A DNA stretch of 52,620 nucleotides from Billgrantia lactosivorans (GCF_003254665.1 NZ_QHGY01000017.1:1-52620), one strand, 5' to 3'. Shown: positions 28,052 to 37,467, counted from the first letter of the stretch. Numbers and translations: made by a program. The notes: a model not told the origin generated them from the sequence alone.

Positions 28052-29316
28052 GCGGGCCCTCAGGCAGGCGACGCCCGAGCGGCAGGCGCAGCCTGACCGC
28101 CAAGCAGGCCGGACTCACGCTGGCCATCGCCCTGCTGCTCAGCTTCCTGGCCGGGGTCATCGAGCTGGCCGTCGATGCCAGCGCGATGCGCCAGGAGATC
28201 GTCAGCGATACCCGCCATCGCCTCGAGCTGGTGCACGGCACCGCGGCGGAAGCCGCCTTCCAGCTCAACCCGGAGCTGGCGAGCCAGGTCGTCGACGGCC
28301 TCTTCAACGGTGGGCGTGTCGCCAGGGTGGCGATCAGGGACGATTTCGGGCGCACCATGGCCACGCGCCAGCGCGAGTACGAGCCCTCCTCCAGCTGGGT
28401 GGCCCATGCCCTGTTCGGCGACATCCTGCAATATCATCAGCCGCTGCACTACCAGGCGGGCGTCAACAACCCGCCCCAGTCGCTGGGTGAACTCGAGCTG
28501 ACGCTGGCGCTCGACCGCCTGACGCGCGACTTCACCGACCGCAGCCTGCTGATCTTCTCGCTGGGCGTGGCCAAGGCGCTGGCCATTGCCGCCCTGCTGG
28601 CCCTGGTGTTCCACTGGTTCGTGACCCGGCCGTTGCTGCGGGTGCATGCGGCCATCGTCAACACCGACCCGCGCCAGCCCGGCCGCTGGCCCAAGCCCGC
28701 CATGGGACGCCACGGCAGCGACGAGCTGGGGCACCTGGTGGAGAGCGTCGACCAGTTGCTCCAGGCCTTCCAGCGCGGCCTCGACCAGCGCGACCAGCTC
28801 CACCAGATCTCGACCATGGACGGGCTCACCGGCATCGCCAATCGTCGCCACTTCGACGCCTTCATCGACCGTGAGTGGCATCGCGCCCGACGCCACGGCC
28901 ACCCCCTCTCGGTGATCTTCCTCGATATCGACCACTTCAAGGAGTTCAACGACCACTACGGCCACGTCGCCGGGGACGACACCCTGAGGGCCGTGGCCGA
29001 GGCCCTCACCGGCGTGATACATCGCGCCTCGGACCTGGTCGCGCGCTATGGCGGCGAGGAGTTCGTCTGCGTGCTGCCCGACACCGACCTGGCGGGTGCC
29101 CTGAGAGTCGCCAGGCGGATCCATGAGCAGATCCGTGCCCTCGAGATCCCGCACGCCTATTCGACCCGATCCGGCCGGGTCACCGCCAGCCTCGGGGTGG
29201 CCAGCGGCACGCCGGCACCGGATGGCGCCGATTACGAGGAGCTGATGGCCGAGGCCGACCGCCAGCTCTATCGCGCCAAGCGCCAGGGCCGCGACCGGGT
29301 CGCCGCGCAGGGCTGA
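28048..29316 (+). CDS. Membrane diguanylate cyclase with periplasmic sensor and HAMP-like linker
   Basis: A 422-residue protein that would make cyclic di-GMP. A basic N terminus is followed by helix 1 (21-43), a periplasmic domain of about 120 residues, helix 2 (166-190), a HAMP-like linker (191-245), and a GGDEF domain (255-420). The active loop is GGEEF (335-339), and an intact inhibitory RxxD site (RASD, 326-329) lies five residues before it. Catalysis and product inhibition are therefore both expected. Translation starts at the GTG at 28048, overlapping the stop of the double binding-protein gene. That protein is the obvious candidate to feed its periplasmic domain. Confidence 0.92.
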   Translation: MSGPSGRRRPSGRRSLTAKQAGLTLAIALLLSFLAGVIELAVDASAMRQEIVSDTRHRLELVHGTAAEAAFQLNPELASQVVDGLFNGGRVARVAIRDDFGRTMATRQREYEPSSSWVAHALFGDILQYHQPLHYQAGVNNPPQSLGELELTLALDRLTRDFTDRSLLIFSLGVAKALAIAALLALVFHWFVTRPLLRVHAAIVNTDPRQPGRWPKPAMGRHGSDELGHLVESVDQLLQAFQRGLDQRDQLHQISTMDGLTGIANRRHFDAFIDREWHRARRHGHPLSVIFLDIDHFKEFNDHYGHVAGDDTLRAVAEALTGVIHRASDLVARYGGEEFVCVLPDTDLAGALRVARRIHEQIRALEIPHAYSTRSGRVTASLGVASGTPAPDGADYEELMAEADRQLYRAKRQGRDRVAAQG

Positions 29317-29387
29317 GCACGGCCGGGGAACCGGCCCGCCGGCGCAGAATCGATAGGTGTAGCACCAGCCAGAGGCGGAGTAGCTGT

Positions 29388-29732
29388 ATGAACAGACGCG
29401 ATGAGTTTGTCGAGCAGATGAAGGCCCGACTGGACGAGTGGAATGCCGAGATCGAGGCCTTGGCGGCGCGCGCGCGCAAGGCGGGCGCCGAGGCCCAGGT
29501 CCGCTACCATGACGACATCGAGCGGCTCCGGCGGCGGCGGGACGAGGCCCGGCGGCGCCTGGAGGAACTGCAGTTCGCCAGCGAGGCGGCCTGGGACTCC
29601 CTGCAGCAGGGACTCGACGATGCCTGGGAGCTGATGCGCAAGGCACTGCGCGACGCTCAGCGCCACGAGCCGCCGCCCAGGGACGTCGACGACGACGATG
29701 ACCCGCGCCACTCCCCGGGGGGCTCGCCCTAG
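29388..29732 (+). CDS. Small coiled-coil protein, sll1863-type stress family
   Basis: A 114-residue, highly charged and almost entirely helical protein. It begins RDEFVEQMKARLDEWNAEIEAL and has IERLRRRRDEARRRLEELQ and WDSLQQGLDDAWELMRKAL, the pattern of the sll1863 stress-response family. The end is an acidic, disordered tail with five consecutive aspartates. No signal peptide or helix is predicted to cross the membrane. GGAG lies upstream. The function is unknown; a stress-induced cytosolic protein is the family description. Confidence 0.75.
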   Translation: MNRRDEFVEQMKARLDEWNAEIEALAARARKAGAEAQVRYHDDIERLRRRRDEARRRLEELQFASEAAWDSLQQGLDDAWELMRKALRDAQRHEPPPRDVDDDDDPRHSPGGSP

Positions 29733-29753
29733 CGCGGTGGAGGTGGCCGCGGC

Positions 29754-30965
29754 CTAGGGTTCGCGGCGGGTCGGCGGCTCCGGCGCGTCGGGCGAGTGGA
29801 CCTCGCTGCCGCGCTGGAGCCTGTCGATCGCGCCGCCGCCCCGGCGCGCCAGCTGGGCCAGGCGGTCGATCTGGGCGTCGAGCTGGGGCAGGGCCTCCTG
29901 ACGGTAGCGCGACAGGTCGTCGATGGCGCCCAGCACGTCGTCGAAGGCCTGCTCCAGCGCCTGCATGTCGAGCTGGGCCGAGGCGGCCCTAGTCTGGATC
30001 TCCACCCCCTGCTGGCGCAGCGTCCTCGCCGTGCCGGCAATCATCTCCGAGGTGGTGGTGTTGAGCGACTCGACGCGATCCAGCACCAGGCGCTGGTTGG
30101 CCAGCGCCAGCGCCACGGCCACGGCCACCGTCAACGCCGACACGGTGACGTGGATCGCCCGGTCGACGCCGCGAATCAGCTCGCGGTTGTTGCGTATGAT
30201 CACTTCCAGCGCCAGCACGCCCTGCTGGCTGACCGCCTGCTGCTGCTGCAGGTCGACGATGCGCTGGCGAAGCGGGAACAGCAGCTCCTCCTCGATGAAG
30301 GCACGCTGCGGATGCGCGTCGCCGAGGCGCTCCAGCGCCTGCCCCAGGCGTCGGTCGATCAGGCGTCCCAGGTCGACCTGGCGCTGGAGCCGGCCCAGCA
30401 ATTCGCGCAGGCTCTCCTGGTCGTCGCTCAGGGTGATGTTGTCGCGACGCAGCATGTCGCGCCCGGACTCCAGGTCGGCGATGATCGCATCCAGCGCCTG
30501 CTGGGCATTCTCGAACTTGCGAAAGTAGCGCTGCACGCGGCTGCCGGCACCGGGAAGGCGCGCCAGCAGGCGGTCGAACGGCCCCGACGCCAGGCGATGC
30601 TGGTGCGGGTCGAGCTCCTGCATGTGCCCGCGCAGGTCGATCAGCGCCTTGGCCACCGGTCCGCCCTCGTCGCCCTGGTGGGCCAGCTTGCGCAGCGGCG
30701 TCTGCAGCATCTCGCTGTGGTGCGCCGCCTGCTGCTGCAGCTCGAGCCCCATCTCGTCCACCGCGCGGCGCTGGCGGTCGAGCGCGGCGCCTTCGCTGGC
30801 GAGCACCTCGTCGACGAAGGCTTCCGCCAGCTGCTCGAGCTCGGGGTCGTCGATCACGATCTCCTCGCTGTCCCCGGGCTCGGGGGCGATATCCTCGAGT
30901 TCGCTGGCGATCTGCTCCACCGGCGGCAGCGAGAGCGGCGAGCCCCGTTCGGACGATGGTTTCAT
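29754..30965 (-). CDS. TelA-family protein (toxic anion resistance)
   Basis: A 403-residue helical protein of the TelA/KlaA family, first named for tellurite resistance. It is rich in coiled coil. Near the middle is NNRELIRGVDRAIHVTVSALTVAVAVALALANQRLVLDRVESLN, the most conserved part, followed by TTTSEMIAGTARTL. The ends are acidic and proline-rich. GGGGGAAG precedes the ATG at 30965; an upstream ATG would add 10 residues. It follows the coiled-coil membrane gene at 31039-31986 in the same direction. The true role is unknown; TelA is often part of envelope-stress or tellurium gene sets. Confidence 0.85.
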   Translation of the reverse strand: MKPSSERGSPLSLPPVEQIASELEDIAPEPGDSEEIVIDDPELEQLAEAFVDEVLASEGAALDRQRRAVDEMGLELQQQAAHHSEMLQTPLRKLAHQGDEGGPVAKALIDLRGHMQELDPHQHRLASGPFDRLLARLPGAGSRVQRYFRKFENAQQALDAIIADLESGRDMLRRDNITLSDDQESLRELLGRLQRQVDLGRLIDRRLGQALERLGDAHPQRAFIEEELLFPLRQRIVDLQQQQAVSQQGVLALEVIIRNNRELIRGVDRAIHVTVSALTVAVAVALALANQRLVLDRVESLNTTTSEMIAGTARTLRQQGVEIQTRAASAQLDMQALEQAFDDVLGAIDDLSRYRQEALPQLDAQIDRLAQLARRGGGAIDRLQRGSEVHSPDAPEPPTRREP

Positions 30966-31038
30966 ATGCGCTTCCCCCTTCAGGCTCTTTCCCACACCTT
31001 AGCAAGCCAGGCCGGCGCCTGGCGCGGCGCCGGCCGGC

Positions 31039-31986
31039 TCAATGGCGTTCCTGGCGGCTGTACCGTTCCGCCCCCTCGATGAAGCGCCGCAGTTCCTCCA
31101 GCGCCCGGTCGGTGGCGAGGGTGGCCTGCGGTCGCCCCGTCTCGACCCTGGCGAGCGCCACCGCGGTATCGTCGAGCAGGGTCAGCGCCGACTCGTTGCG
31201 TGCCACCAGGCGGCGCAGGCGGCGGTCGGTCTCCTCGATGAGCTCGAGCCGACGCTTGAGCGCGATCCGCTCCTCGACGGAGAGCCGGCTCTCCTCCTGC
31301 GCCAGGCGCCGGCGCACGTAGGCGCCGTCCAGCCCCATCACGCCACGCGCCTGGGCGGCCATGGAGGTGAAGGTGTCCACCGCCCCGAGGCAGACCTCGG
31401 TGATCAGGCCGCGGGAGCGCTCGAAGGCCAGCTCGCTGCGATCGAAGCGGGCCGCCAGCAGCTCCATCACGTGCGCATAGCGGGTGTAGAAGCGATCGAC
31501 CTGGCTCGCCAGGTCGGCACGCTTCACGTCGAGCAGCCCCTGCTTGGCGCGGCACAGCGCGAGTACCAGCTCATCGGCCCCCACCGGCGGCCGCGTCGGG
31601 TCGAGCTCGGCCACGCCGGTCTCCCGTGCGGCTCGCTCCTGCTCGGCGCGGCGGCGTTCGCTCTCGGCCGCCAGCCGCTCCTGCAGCCGGCGCTGGTGCC
31701 GCCGGGCCCGCCAGCGGCGCCAGCCACGTTCGACCGGCAGCGCCACCCCGACCGCCACCAGGCCGGCGAGCCAGCCGCCCAGGGTCGGCCCGAAGCCGCC
31801 CCACAGAGAGGTCAGCCACAGCACCATGCTGATGAAGGGCACCAGCAGGCAGTAGCGAAACAGTACCTGCAGGCGGTTGGGGTTGTCGGTGGCCACCGCC
31901 AGGCGCGGATTGGCCAGCCCGACGAGACACCACGGCAGGCAGGTGACGAACAGCCCGTAGGCGAATCCCTGCAGAAATCCCAGCAT
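31039..31986 (-). CDS. Membrane protein with long coiled coil, partner of TelA
   Basis: A 315-residue protein. Two or three hydrophobic segments lie in the first 80 residues (FAYGLFVTCLPWCLVGLA, YCLLVPFISMVLWLTSLWGG, WLAGLVAVGVALPV). An Arg/Glu-rich helical region (85-125) and a mostly helical cytoplasmic domain follow. I do not recognise a catalytic motif. In related genomes similar genes lie beside telA, and some carry unreliable names; the position here (73 bases upstream of telA, same strand) agrees. It could tether TelA to the membrane, which is inference. Confidence 0.6.
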   Translation of the reverse strand: MLGFLQGFAYGLFVTCLPWCLVGLANPRLAVATDNPNRLQVLFRYCLLVPFISMVLWLTSLWGGFGPTLGGWLAGLVAVGVALPVERGWRRWRARRHQRRLQERLAAESERRRAEQERAARETGVAELDPTRPPVGADELVLALCRAKQGLLDVKRADLASQVDRFYTRYAHVMELLAARFDRSELAFERSRGLITEVCLGAVDTFTSMAAQARGVMGLDGAYVRRRLAQEESRLSVEERIALKRRLELIEETDRRLRRLVARNESALTLLDDTAVALARVETGRPQATLATDRALEELRRFIEGAERYSRQERH

Positions 31987-32058
31987 AAGCCTCGTGCGCC
32001 AGCGAGTGGTTGCCTCTGAGTGTACGGGGGCCGACGACCGCGTGCGAGCCTGACGATC

Positions 32059-32757
32059 TCAGCGGCACAGGCGAAACCCCCGCATGCCGAAGTGGAAGTG
32101 GTCGGCATGGGCCCGATTGTACGACGGCCCGAGCACGTTGCCGAACAGGTCGCAGGCGCCATCGCGGGCCTCGCGCAAGAAGGCGCCATGCGCCCCCTCA
32201 TCGCCCCAGTGGTCGAGCAGCGTGATCCGGCGGCCGTCCTCCAGGCGGAACGCCGCGACGTCGAGGGCCTCGGCCGTGGCGTGTTCGCTGCGCCGGCCCT
32301 CCTCGCGGCCATAGACATTGCGACAGGCGAAGCTGCCGGCGTGTTCGACGCGTGCCACGCGCTCGCCGAAGTGGGCCTCGGCGGCCGGCTGGAGTCGCTG
32401 GCGTTCGTAGATGACCCAGGCCAGCGCCAGCGGGCAGCTCGCGACGAAGCTGGTGTTGAACTCGACATGGCTGCCGTGGAGACGCACCACATTGCGCAGC
32501 GGACAACCGGGCGCAGGCTCGTGATCGTCCAGCGGCGTCATTCGCAGCGCCGCCTCCGGGGCCGTGTCGAGCGCTGCCAGACAGGCCTCGCGGTCGTCGG
32601 CCAGGCGCTGCAACTTCCACTTGGTGAGGGGCGTCAAGCGGTCGTCGACGCTCAGCGGTTTCCACGGGTGCCAGTGGCTGGGGATACGCGCCTCGAACTG
32701 CCACCAGGCCACCGCCGCGGCAGCCAGCAGCACGGCCAGCACCAGCGCAGAACGCAT
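32059..32757 (-). CDS. Extensin-like C-terminal domain protein (putative peptidoglycan peptidase fold)
   Basis: A 232-residue protein with an N-terminal membrane anchor or signal (3-19) and an extensin-C domain. The zinc-peptidase-like residues are visible: SEHATAEALDV (Ser157, His159, Asp166) and HADHFHFG (His217, His220, His222), as in the M15/LAS D,D-peptidase fold. Several cysteines (C59, C85, C108, C145, C202, C231) could form disulfides. It probably acts on peptidoglycan in the periplasm. It leads the group ending in telA. Confidence 0.83.
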   Translation of the reverse strand: MRSALVLAVLLAAAAVAWWQFEARIPSHWHPWKPLSVDDRLTPLTKWKLQRLADDREACLAALDTAPEAALRMTPLDDHEPAPGCPLRNVVRLHGSHVEFNTSFVASCPLALAWVIYERQRLQPAAEAHFGERVARVEHAGSFACRNVYGREEGRRSEHATAEALDVAAFRLEDGRRITLLDHWGDEGAHGAFLREARDGACDLFGNVLGPSYNRAHADHFHFGMRGFRLCR

Positions 32758-32769
32758 CTCGCCGCGTCG

Positions 32770-32946
32770 CTACAGCAGCAGGTGCAGGATCAGCGCCACG
32801 CCCCCCACCGCCAGGGCGGTGAGCACGGCGACATCCACCGCACGGTCGAGCCAGCGATCGAAGCGATTCAGACGCCGGCGATTCGGCTGCCGCCGGCGGG
32901 TGGCGCCTCGCTGAAGCGCGCGACGGCGTGAGCCGATAAGAGACAT
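32770..32946 (-). CDS. Possible small basic single-helix membrane protein
   Basis: An open frame of 58 residues: a very basic first half (SRRRALQRGATRRRQPNRRRLN), then RFDRWLDRAVDVAVLTALAVGGVALILHLLL, a clear membrane helix at the end. It starts at the ATG at 32946; an in-frame ATG at 32967 has GGGGAA right next to it. It ends 12 bases before the extensin-like gene and may be co-expressed. Nothing similar is recognised, so this is a tentative gene. Confidence 0.5.
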   Translation of the reverse strand: MSLIGSRRRALQRGATRRRQPNRRRLNRFDRWLDRAVDVAVLTALAVGGVALILHLLL

Positions 32947-33017
32947 GCTGGACGTCCGGTTCCCCATTTCCCCAGAGCTTACGACCTGTCCCCCGCGCTG
33001 GCTACCGGCAATCGACG

Positions 33018-34652
33018 CTAGCCGCCTTCGCGACGATTGATGCGGCGGTTGACCACATTGGGCGCACGCCGCAGGCGCTCCTGCTCGCCCAGCGCCTCCG
33101 CCTCGAAGGCATCGGCGCCCACCGGGGTCTCGCCGTGGCGACGGTAGAGCTGGGTCAACATGGCCTGGCGGTCGGCGCGCAACTCGCGCATCAGCACCAC
33201 GATCATGCCGTAGAGGATGAAGGTGAAGGGCAGCGCCGAGAGCACCGCCGCCGACTGCAGCCCGGTCAGGCCGCCCGCGGCGATCAGGGTGAGGCAGATG
33301 GCCGCGATCAGCACCCCCCAGATCACCCGCTTGAACAGCGGCGGGTTGATCGAGCCGTTGTCGGTCATCTGCGCCACGATGTAGGAGGCCGAGTCGGCCG
33401 AGGTCACCAGGAAGATAAAGATCAGCAACATGGCGATCACGGAGAGGACGCCGGTGAAGGGCATCAGCTCGAACATCTCGAACAGCGCCACGGTAATGTT
33501 CTCCTCGCTGGCCGCGGCGAGCCCGGCACCCTCGCCCAGCTCCATGTGCAGGGCGGCACCGCCGAACACACCGATCCACAGGCAGGCCAGCAGCGGCGGC
33601 ACGATCAGCACGCCGAAGACGTACTCCTTGATGGTACGCCCACGGGACACCCGCGCCACGAAGGTACCGACGAACGGCGACCAGGCGATCACCCAGGCCC
33701 AGTAGAAGATCGTCCAGCTGCCCGCCCAGCTGTTGTCGTCGAAGGGCGAGATGCGCAGGCTCATGCCGATGAAGTTCTGCAGGTAGTCGCCGATGCCCAG
33801 GGTGATGGTTTCGAGAATCATCACCGTGGGGCCGGTCACCAGCACGTAGAGCATCAGCCCGATGCACAGGATCATGTTGAGGTTGGAGAGCCGGCGGATG
33901 CCCTTGTCCAGCCCCGACCAGGTCGATGCCATGTAGGCCAGGAACATCACGAACAGGATGACGAACTGCCACAGCCCGCTCTCGGGCAGGCCGAACACGG
34001 CGTTGAAGCCGCCGTTGAGCTGCAGCACCCCGAGCCCCAGCGAGGTCGCCACCCCCATCACCGTGGCCACCACGGCGAACACGTCCAGGGTCGGCGCGTA
34101 GGGCCGCACGCGGGGGTATTTCGCGGCGATCGACGACAGCACGGACGAGACCAGCCCGGCCTGCCCCTTGCGGAACTGGAAGTAGGCGATGATCAGACCC
34201 ACCACCGAGAAAGCCGCCCATTGGTGGATGCCCCAGTTGAAGTAGCTGTACTGGATGGCGTAGCGCGCCGCCTCGGTGCTCTCGGCCGGCACATCGTCGT
34301 AGGGCGGCTCGACGTAATGGAGCATCGGCTCGGCCATGCCGTAGAACACCAGGCCCACGCCGAAGCCGGCCGCCAGCAGCATGCTGACCCAGGAGAAGAA
34401 GCTGAAGCTCGGCGTGCTGTCCTGAGGCCCCAGACGGATCTTGCCGTACTTGCTGAGGGCCAGGGCCAGCAGGAAGATGACAAAGCCGAACACCGAGAAG
34501 AGGTAGAACCAGCCGAACAGGCGGGTGACGACTTCCAGCGCGGCATCGGCGGCGGCGCCGAACGGCTCGGGAAAGCCGGCGCCGGCTGCCACCAGCGCCA
34601 GGATGATCAGGGCCGATGCGGCAAAGACCCGCTGCCCTCCGTGGTTGGCCAT
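33018..34652 (-). CDS. BCCT-family (betaine/choline/carnitine) transporter
   Basis: A 544-residue, 12-helix sodium- or proton-coupled carrier for quaternary ammonium compounds. The family core is present (AAGFGVGLVFYGMAEPMLHY, WGIHQWAAFSVVGLIIAYFQFRKG, FYWAWVIAWSPFVGTFVARVSRGRTIKEY), including the tryptophan cage segment. The C-terminal cytoplasmic tail is short and basic and could act as an osmosensor, as in BetP/BetT. Uptake of glycine betaine or choline would suit a halophile. It stands alone, divergent from the LLM oxidoreductase gene. Confidence 0.93.
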   Translation of the reverse strand: MANHGGQRVFAASALIILALVAAGAGFPEPFGAAADAALEVVTRLFGWFYLFSVFGFVIFLLALALSKYGKIRLGPQDSTPSFSFFSWVSMLLAAGFGVGLVFYGMAEPMLHYVEPPYDDVPAESTEAARYAIQYSYFNWGIHQWAAFSVVGLIIAYFQFRKGQAGLVSSVLSSIAAKYPRVRPYAPTLDVFAVVATVMGVATSLGLGVLQLNGGFNAVFGLPESGLWQFVILFVMFLAYMASTWSGLDKGIRRLSNLNMILCIGLMLYVLVTGPTVMILETITLGIGDYLQNFIGMSLRISPFDDNSWAGSWTIFYWAWVIAWSPFVGTFVARVSRGRTIKEYVFGVLIVPPLLACLWIGVFGGAALHMELGEGAGLAAASEENITVALFEMFELMPFTGVLSVIAMLLIFIFLVTSADSASYIVAQMTDNGSINPPLFKRVIWGVLIAAICLTLIAAGGLTGLQSAAVLSALPFTFILYGMIVVLMRELRADRQAMLTQLYRRHGETPVGADAFEAEALGEQERLRRAPNVVNRRINRREGG

Positions 34653-34823
34653 AAGGCGCTCCTCGCTTCGTCCTTGAACGTCCTCAGCCTAGCAGGCTAA
34701 CCCTGGCGCCACACGACTCGCGGTCGCGGCATCGCCCCGGGGCCACAAAACCATTGCATCGCGGCGTCGAGACGACGATTCTGGAGAAACCAAGCAGGCT
34801 AAAGGTTTTTGACGAGTCTTCAT

Positions 34824-35819
34824 ATGCCCCGACTTTCCGACACCCCGCTATCCGTGCTCGACCTGGCGCCGATCCGCGAGGGCGGCACCATCGCCGACAG
34901 CTTCGCCGAGAGCGTGGCGCTGGCCCGGCAGAGCGAACGCCTCGGCTACACCCGCTACTGGCTGGCCGAGCATCACAGCCTCGACGGCATCGCCAGTGCC
35001 GCCACCGCCGTGCTGATCGGCCATATCGCCGGCGCCACCTCGCGTCTTCGCGTGGGCAGCGGCGGCATCATGCTGTCCAACCATCCACCGCTGGTGATCG
35101 CCGAGCAGTTCGGCACCCTGGAGACGCTCTACCCGGGGCGCATCGACCTGGGCCTGGGGCGCGCCCCCGGCTCAGACGCCGCCACCATGGCGGCGCTGCG
35201 TCGCGACCCCTATGCCGGCGCCGAGAACTTTCCCGAGCTGCTCGCCGAGCTGCAGGGCTTCCTCGACGACGAGCGCCCCGGCCAGCGCGTGCGCGCCGTG
35301 CCCGGCCAGGGCACCCGGGTGCCGCTCTGGCTGCTCGGTTCCAGCGGCTACAGCGCCCAGCTCGCCGCCCGCGAGGGGCTGCCGTTCGCCTTCGCCGCCC
35401 AGTTCGCCCCGGGCTACCTGCACGAGGCGCTGCGCCTGTACCGCGACAACTTCCGCCCCTCGGCGGTGCTCGAGCGCCCCTACGCCATGGTCGGGCTACC
35501 GGTGATAGCCGCCGAGGACGACGCACGCGCCCAGTTCCTCGCCTCCACCACCCGCCAGAAGTTCCTGGGCATGGTGCGTGGCCGCCGTACCCGCTCGCTG
35601 CCGCCGGTCGAGACCCTCGACTGGACGCCCATGGAGCGGGTCCAGGTGGAGCAGTTCCTGGGCGCGGCGGTGATCGGCGGTCCCGACACCGTGCGCGAGG
35701 GGCTCGAACGCTTCCTCGAGCTGACCGGCGCCGACGAGCTGATGCTCAACACCGACACCTACGCCAGCGAGGACCGTCTGCGCAGTTACGAGATCGTCGC
35801 CGAGGTGTGGCGGCCATGA
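34824..35819 (+). CDS. LLM-class flavin-dependent oxidoreductase (luciferase-like monooxygenase)
   Basis: A 331-residue bacterial luciferase-like TIM barrel that would use FMNH2 supplied by a reductase. It resembles E. coli Yhb[19 protein letters not shown] at the N terminus, [41 protein letters not shown] and [16 protein letters not shown]. The substrate is unknown. No good Shine-Dalgarno precedes the ATG at 34824, and a TTG at 34809 is an alternative. Its TGA overlaps the ATG of azlC by 4 bases. Confidence 0.9.
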   Translation: MPRLSDTPLSVLDLAPIREGGTIADSFAESVALARQSERLGYTRYWLAEHHSLDGIASAATAVLIGHIAGATSRLRVGSGGIMLSNHPPLVIAEQFGTLETLYPGRIDLGLGRAPGSDAATMAALRRDPYAGAENFPELLAELQGFLDDERPGQRVRAVPGQGTRVPLWLLGSSGYSAQLAAREGLPFAFAAQFAPGYLHEALRLYRDNFRPSAVLERPYAMVGLPVIAAEDDARAQFLASTTRQKFLGMVRGRRTRSLPPVETLDWTPMERVQVEQFLGAAVIGGPDTVREGLERFLELTGADELMLNTDTYASEDRLRSYEIVAEVWRP

Positions 35820-36541
35820 GTGGGCCCGCCCCCGGCGCCCGGCTCGACCTCGCCGGCGTCCTCTCCGGCGTCCGCCGCATGGCGCCGCTGTCGCTGTTCG
35901 TGGTGGTCTTTGGTCTGGCCTTCGGCGTGGCGGCGCTGTCGCGCGGGCTCTCGGGGCTCGAGGCGCTGCTGATGAGCGCGCTGGTATTCGCCGGCGCCTC
36001 GCAGTTCGCCGCCCTCGAGCTGTGGGGGCCGGAGATCCCGCTGCTGCCGCTGATCGCCACCACCTTTGCCATCAACGCCCGCCACCTGCTGATGGGGGCG
36101 GCGATCCAGCCCTGGCTGGCCCAACTGCCGCCGACCCAGCGCTACGCCAGCATGGTGGTGATGAGCGACTCCAACTGGGCCATGGCCGTGGCCGACCGCC
36201 AGCGCGGCGAAACCAACGTCGGCATGCTGGTGGGCGGCGGCATCGCGCTGTGGCTGACCTGGCTTGCGGGCACGCTGCTCGGTGTGCTCTTCGGCAGCGG
36301 CATCGACGCGCCCGAGCGCTTCGGCCTCGACGTGATCATGGGCTGCTTCCTGCTGGCCATGCTGGTGGGCGGGCGGCGCGACCTGTCGATGCTGTTGCCG
36401 TGGAGCGCCGCCGCGCTGGCCGCGCTGGCCGCCATGGCCTGGCTGCCGCCGCACTCCCACGTCATCGTCGGCGCCCTGGCCGGGGGCCTGGCGGGCCTGC
36501 TGGTATCGCCCCGCCGCGGCGAGCGGGAGGCCACCGCATGA
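35816..36541 (+). CDS. azlC: AzlC-family branched-chain amino acid exporter subunit
   Basis: A 241-residue inner-membrane protein, the large subunit of the AzlCD (YgaZH-like) exporter for valine, leucine and analogues. It has [43 protein letters not shown], then [20 protein letters not shown], both family landmarks. It is coupled by ATGA overlaps both to the upstream LLM oxidoreductase and to azlD downstream. Confidence 0.92.
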   Translation: MSGPAPGARLDLAGVLSGVRRMAPLSLFVVVFGLAFGVAALSRGLSGLEALLMSALVFAGASQFAALELWGPEIPLLPLIATTFAINARHLLMGAAIQPWLAQLPPTQRYASMVVMSDSNWAMAVADRQRGETNVGMLVGGGIALWLTWLAGTLLGVLFGSGIDAPERFGLDVIMGCFLLAMLVGGRRDLSMLLPWSAAALAALAAMAWLPPHSHVIVGALAGGLAGLLVSPRRGEREATA

Positions 36542-36849
36542 GCCTGCCCGCGACGCTGGCGGGAGCCGTCACCGCCATCCTGCTCATGGCGCTGGTCACT
36601 TATTTGACCCGCGCCGGCGGCGTATTCGTGATGTCGCGCGTGCCCATCGGCCCCAAGGTGGAGCGCTTCATCAACGCCATGGCCGGCTCGGTGCTGGTGG
36701 CGGTGATCGCCCCCATGGCGGTACAGGGCGACTGGGGCGCACGCCTGGCGCTGCTGGCCACGCTCGCGGTGATGCTGACCACGCAGAGGACGCTGGCGGC
36801 GATCACCGCCGGCATCGTGGCCGCGGCGCTGTGGCGACTGCTCGCCTAG
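36538..36849 (+). CDS. azlD: AzlD-family small subunit of branched-chain amino acid exporter
   Basis: A 103-residue protein with three to four hydrophobic helices, typical of AzlD (YgaH). It begins ILLMALVTYLTRAGGVF and has the short loop VERFINAMAGSVLVAVIAPM. It overlaps azlC by 4 bases and must work with it. A short hairpin (36901-36917: ACGCCGC, loop GCC, GCGGCGT) follows and may end transcription. Confidence 0.9.
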   Translation: MSLPATLAGAVTAILLMALVTYLTRAGGVFVMSRVPIGPKVERFINAMAGSVLVAVIAPMAVQGDWGARLALLATLAVMLTTQRTLAAITAGIVAAALWRLLA

Positions 36850-36934
36850 CCGCCAGGGAACGATCCCTCTCCCGCAGCCTCAAAGGGACAGCCATATCGC
36901 ACGCCGCGCCGCGGCGTCTTCACCGGAGACGTGC

Positions 36935-37321
36935 ATGTTCGAACGCAACGATCCTCGCCGCAACGCCGCCTGGCAGGCCGCCCAGCAGTGGCGCGCCCGG
37001 GCGAACCAGGCCCCCCGCGGCCCCCTGGGCGGGCTGAAGCTGATCCTGACCTGGCTGCTGTTCGGCCTGCTGCTGATCGTGGGCACCGTGCTGGGCCTGT
37101 TCTTCCTGCTGCTCGGCTGGGCCATGCTGCCGTTCGTGCGCTATCGCATGAAGAAGCGCCTCGAGCAGATCCGCGCCGAGCAGGCCAAGGACGCCGGCGG
37201 CGGCTACCACTATCGCGAAACCCACTACCGCGAGACCCACTACCGCGGGAATCCCGGGTCGGGCGAGCATGAGCTGCTGGAAGGCGATTACGAGGTCCGC
37301 GACGACGAACGCAGGCCATAG
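36935..37321 (+). CDS. Hypothetical membrane protein
   Basis: A 128-residue protein not assigned to a family. Residues 1-30 are polar and basic. A long hydrophobic stretch at about 33-68 could form two helices. A basic region (RYRMKKRLEQIRAEQ) would be cytoplasmic. The C-terminal tail carries a short repeat, HYRET-HYRET-HYRGN, rich in His, Tyr and Arg. GGAGAC lies 4 bases before the ATG. It stands between azlD and the PQQ island with hairpins on both sides. Confidence 0.7.
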   Translation: MFERNDPRRNAAWQAAQQWRARANQAPRGPLGGLKLILTWLLFGLLLIVGTVLGLFFLLLGWAMLPFVRYRMKKRLEQIRAEQAKDAGGGYHYRETHYRETHYRGNPGSGEHELLEGDYEVRDDERRP

Positions 37322-37325
37322 CCAG

Positions 37326-37360
37326 CAGGCCCCGCCGACACACCTCGAGCGCGGGGCCTG
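37326..37360 (+). terminator. Inverted repeat after the hypothetical membrane gene
   Basis: CAGGCCCCGC (37326-37335) pairs perfectly with GCGGGGCCTG (37351-37360) around a 15-base loop, 5 bases after the stop codon. No U tract follows. It separates this gene from the PQQ island. Confidence 0.5.
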
Positions 37361-37467
37361 ATCAGCCCACGGGCTCTCGCCGCCATGGCGACAAGCACGC
37401 CTGGCAAAATCCTTTCAACTGCCATAACTTGAAGCCATACGCCCTGACGTTTCCGGAGACAACAACA

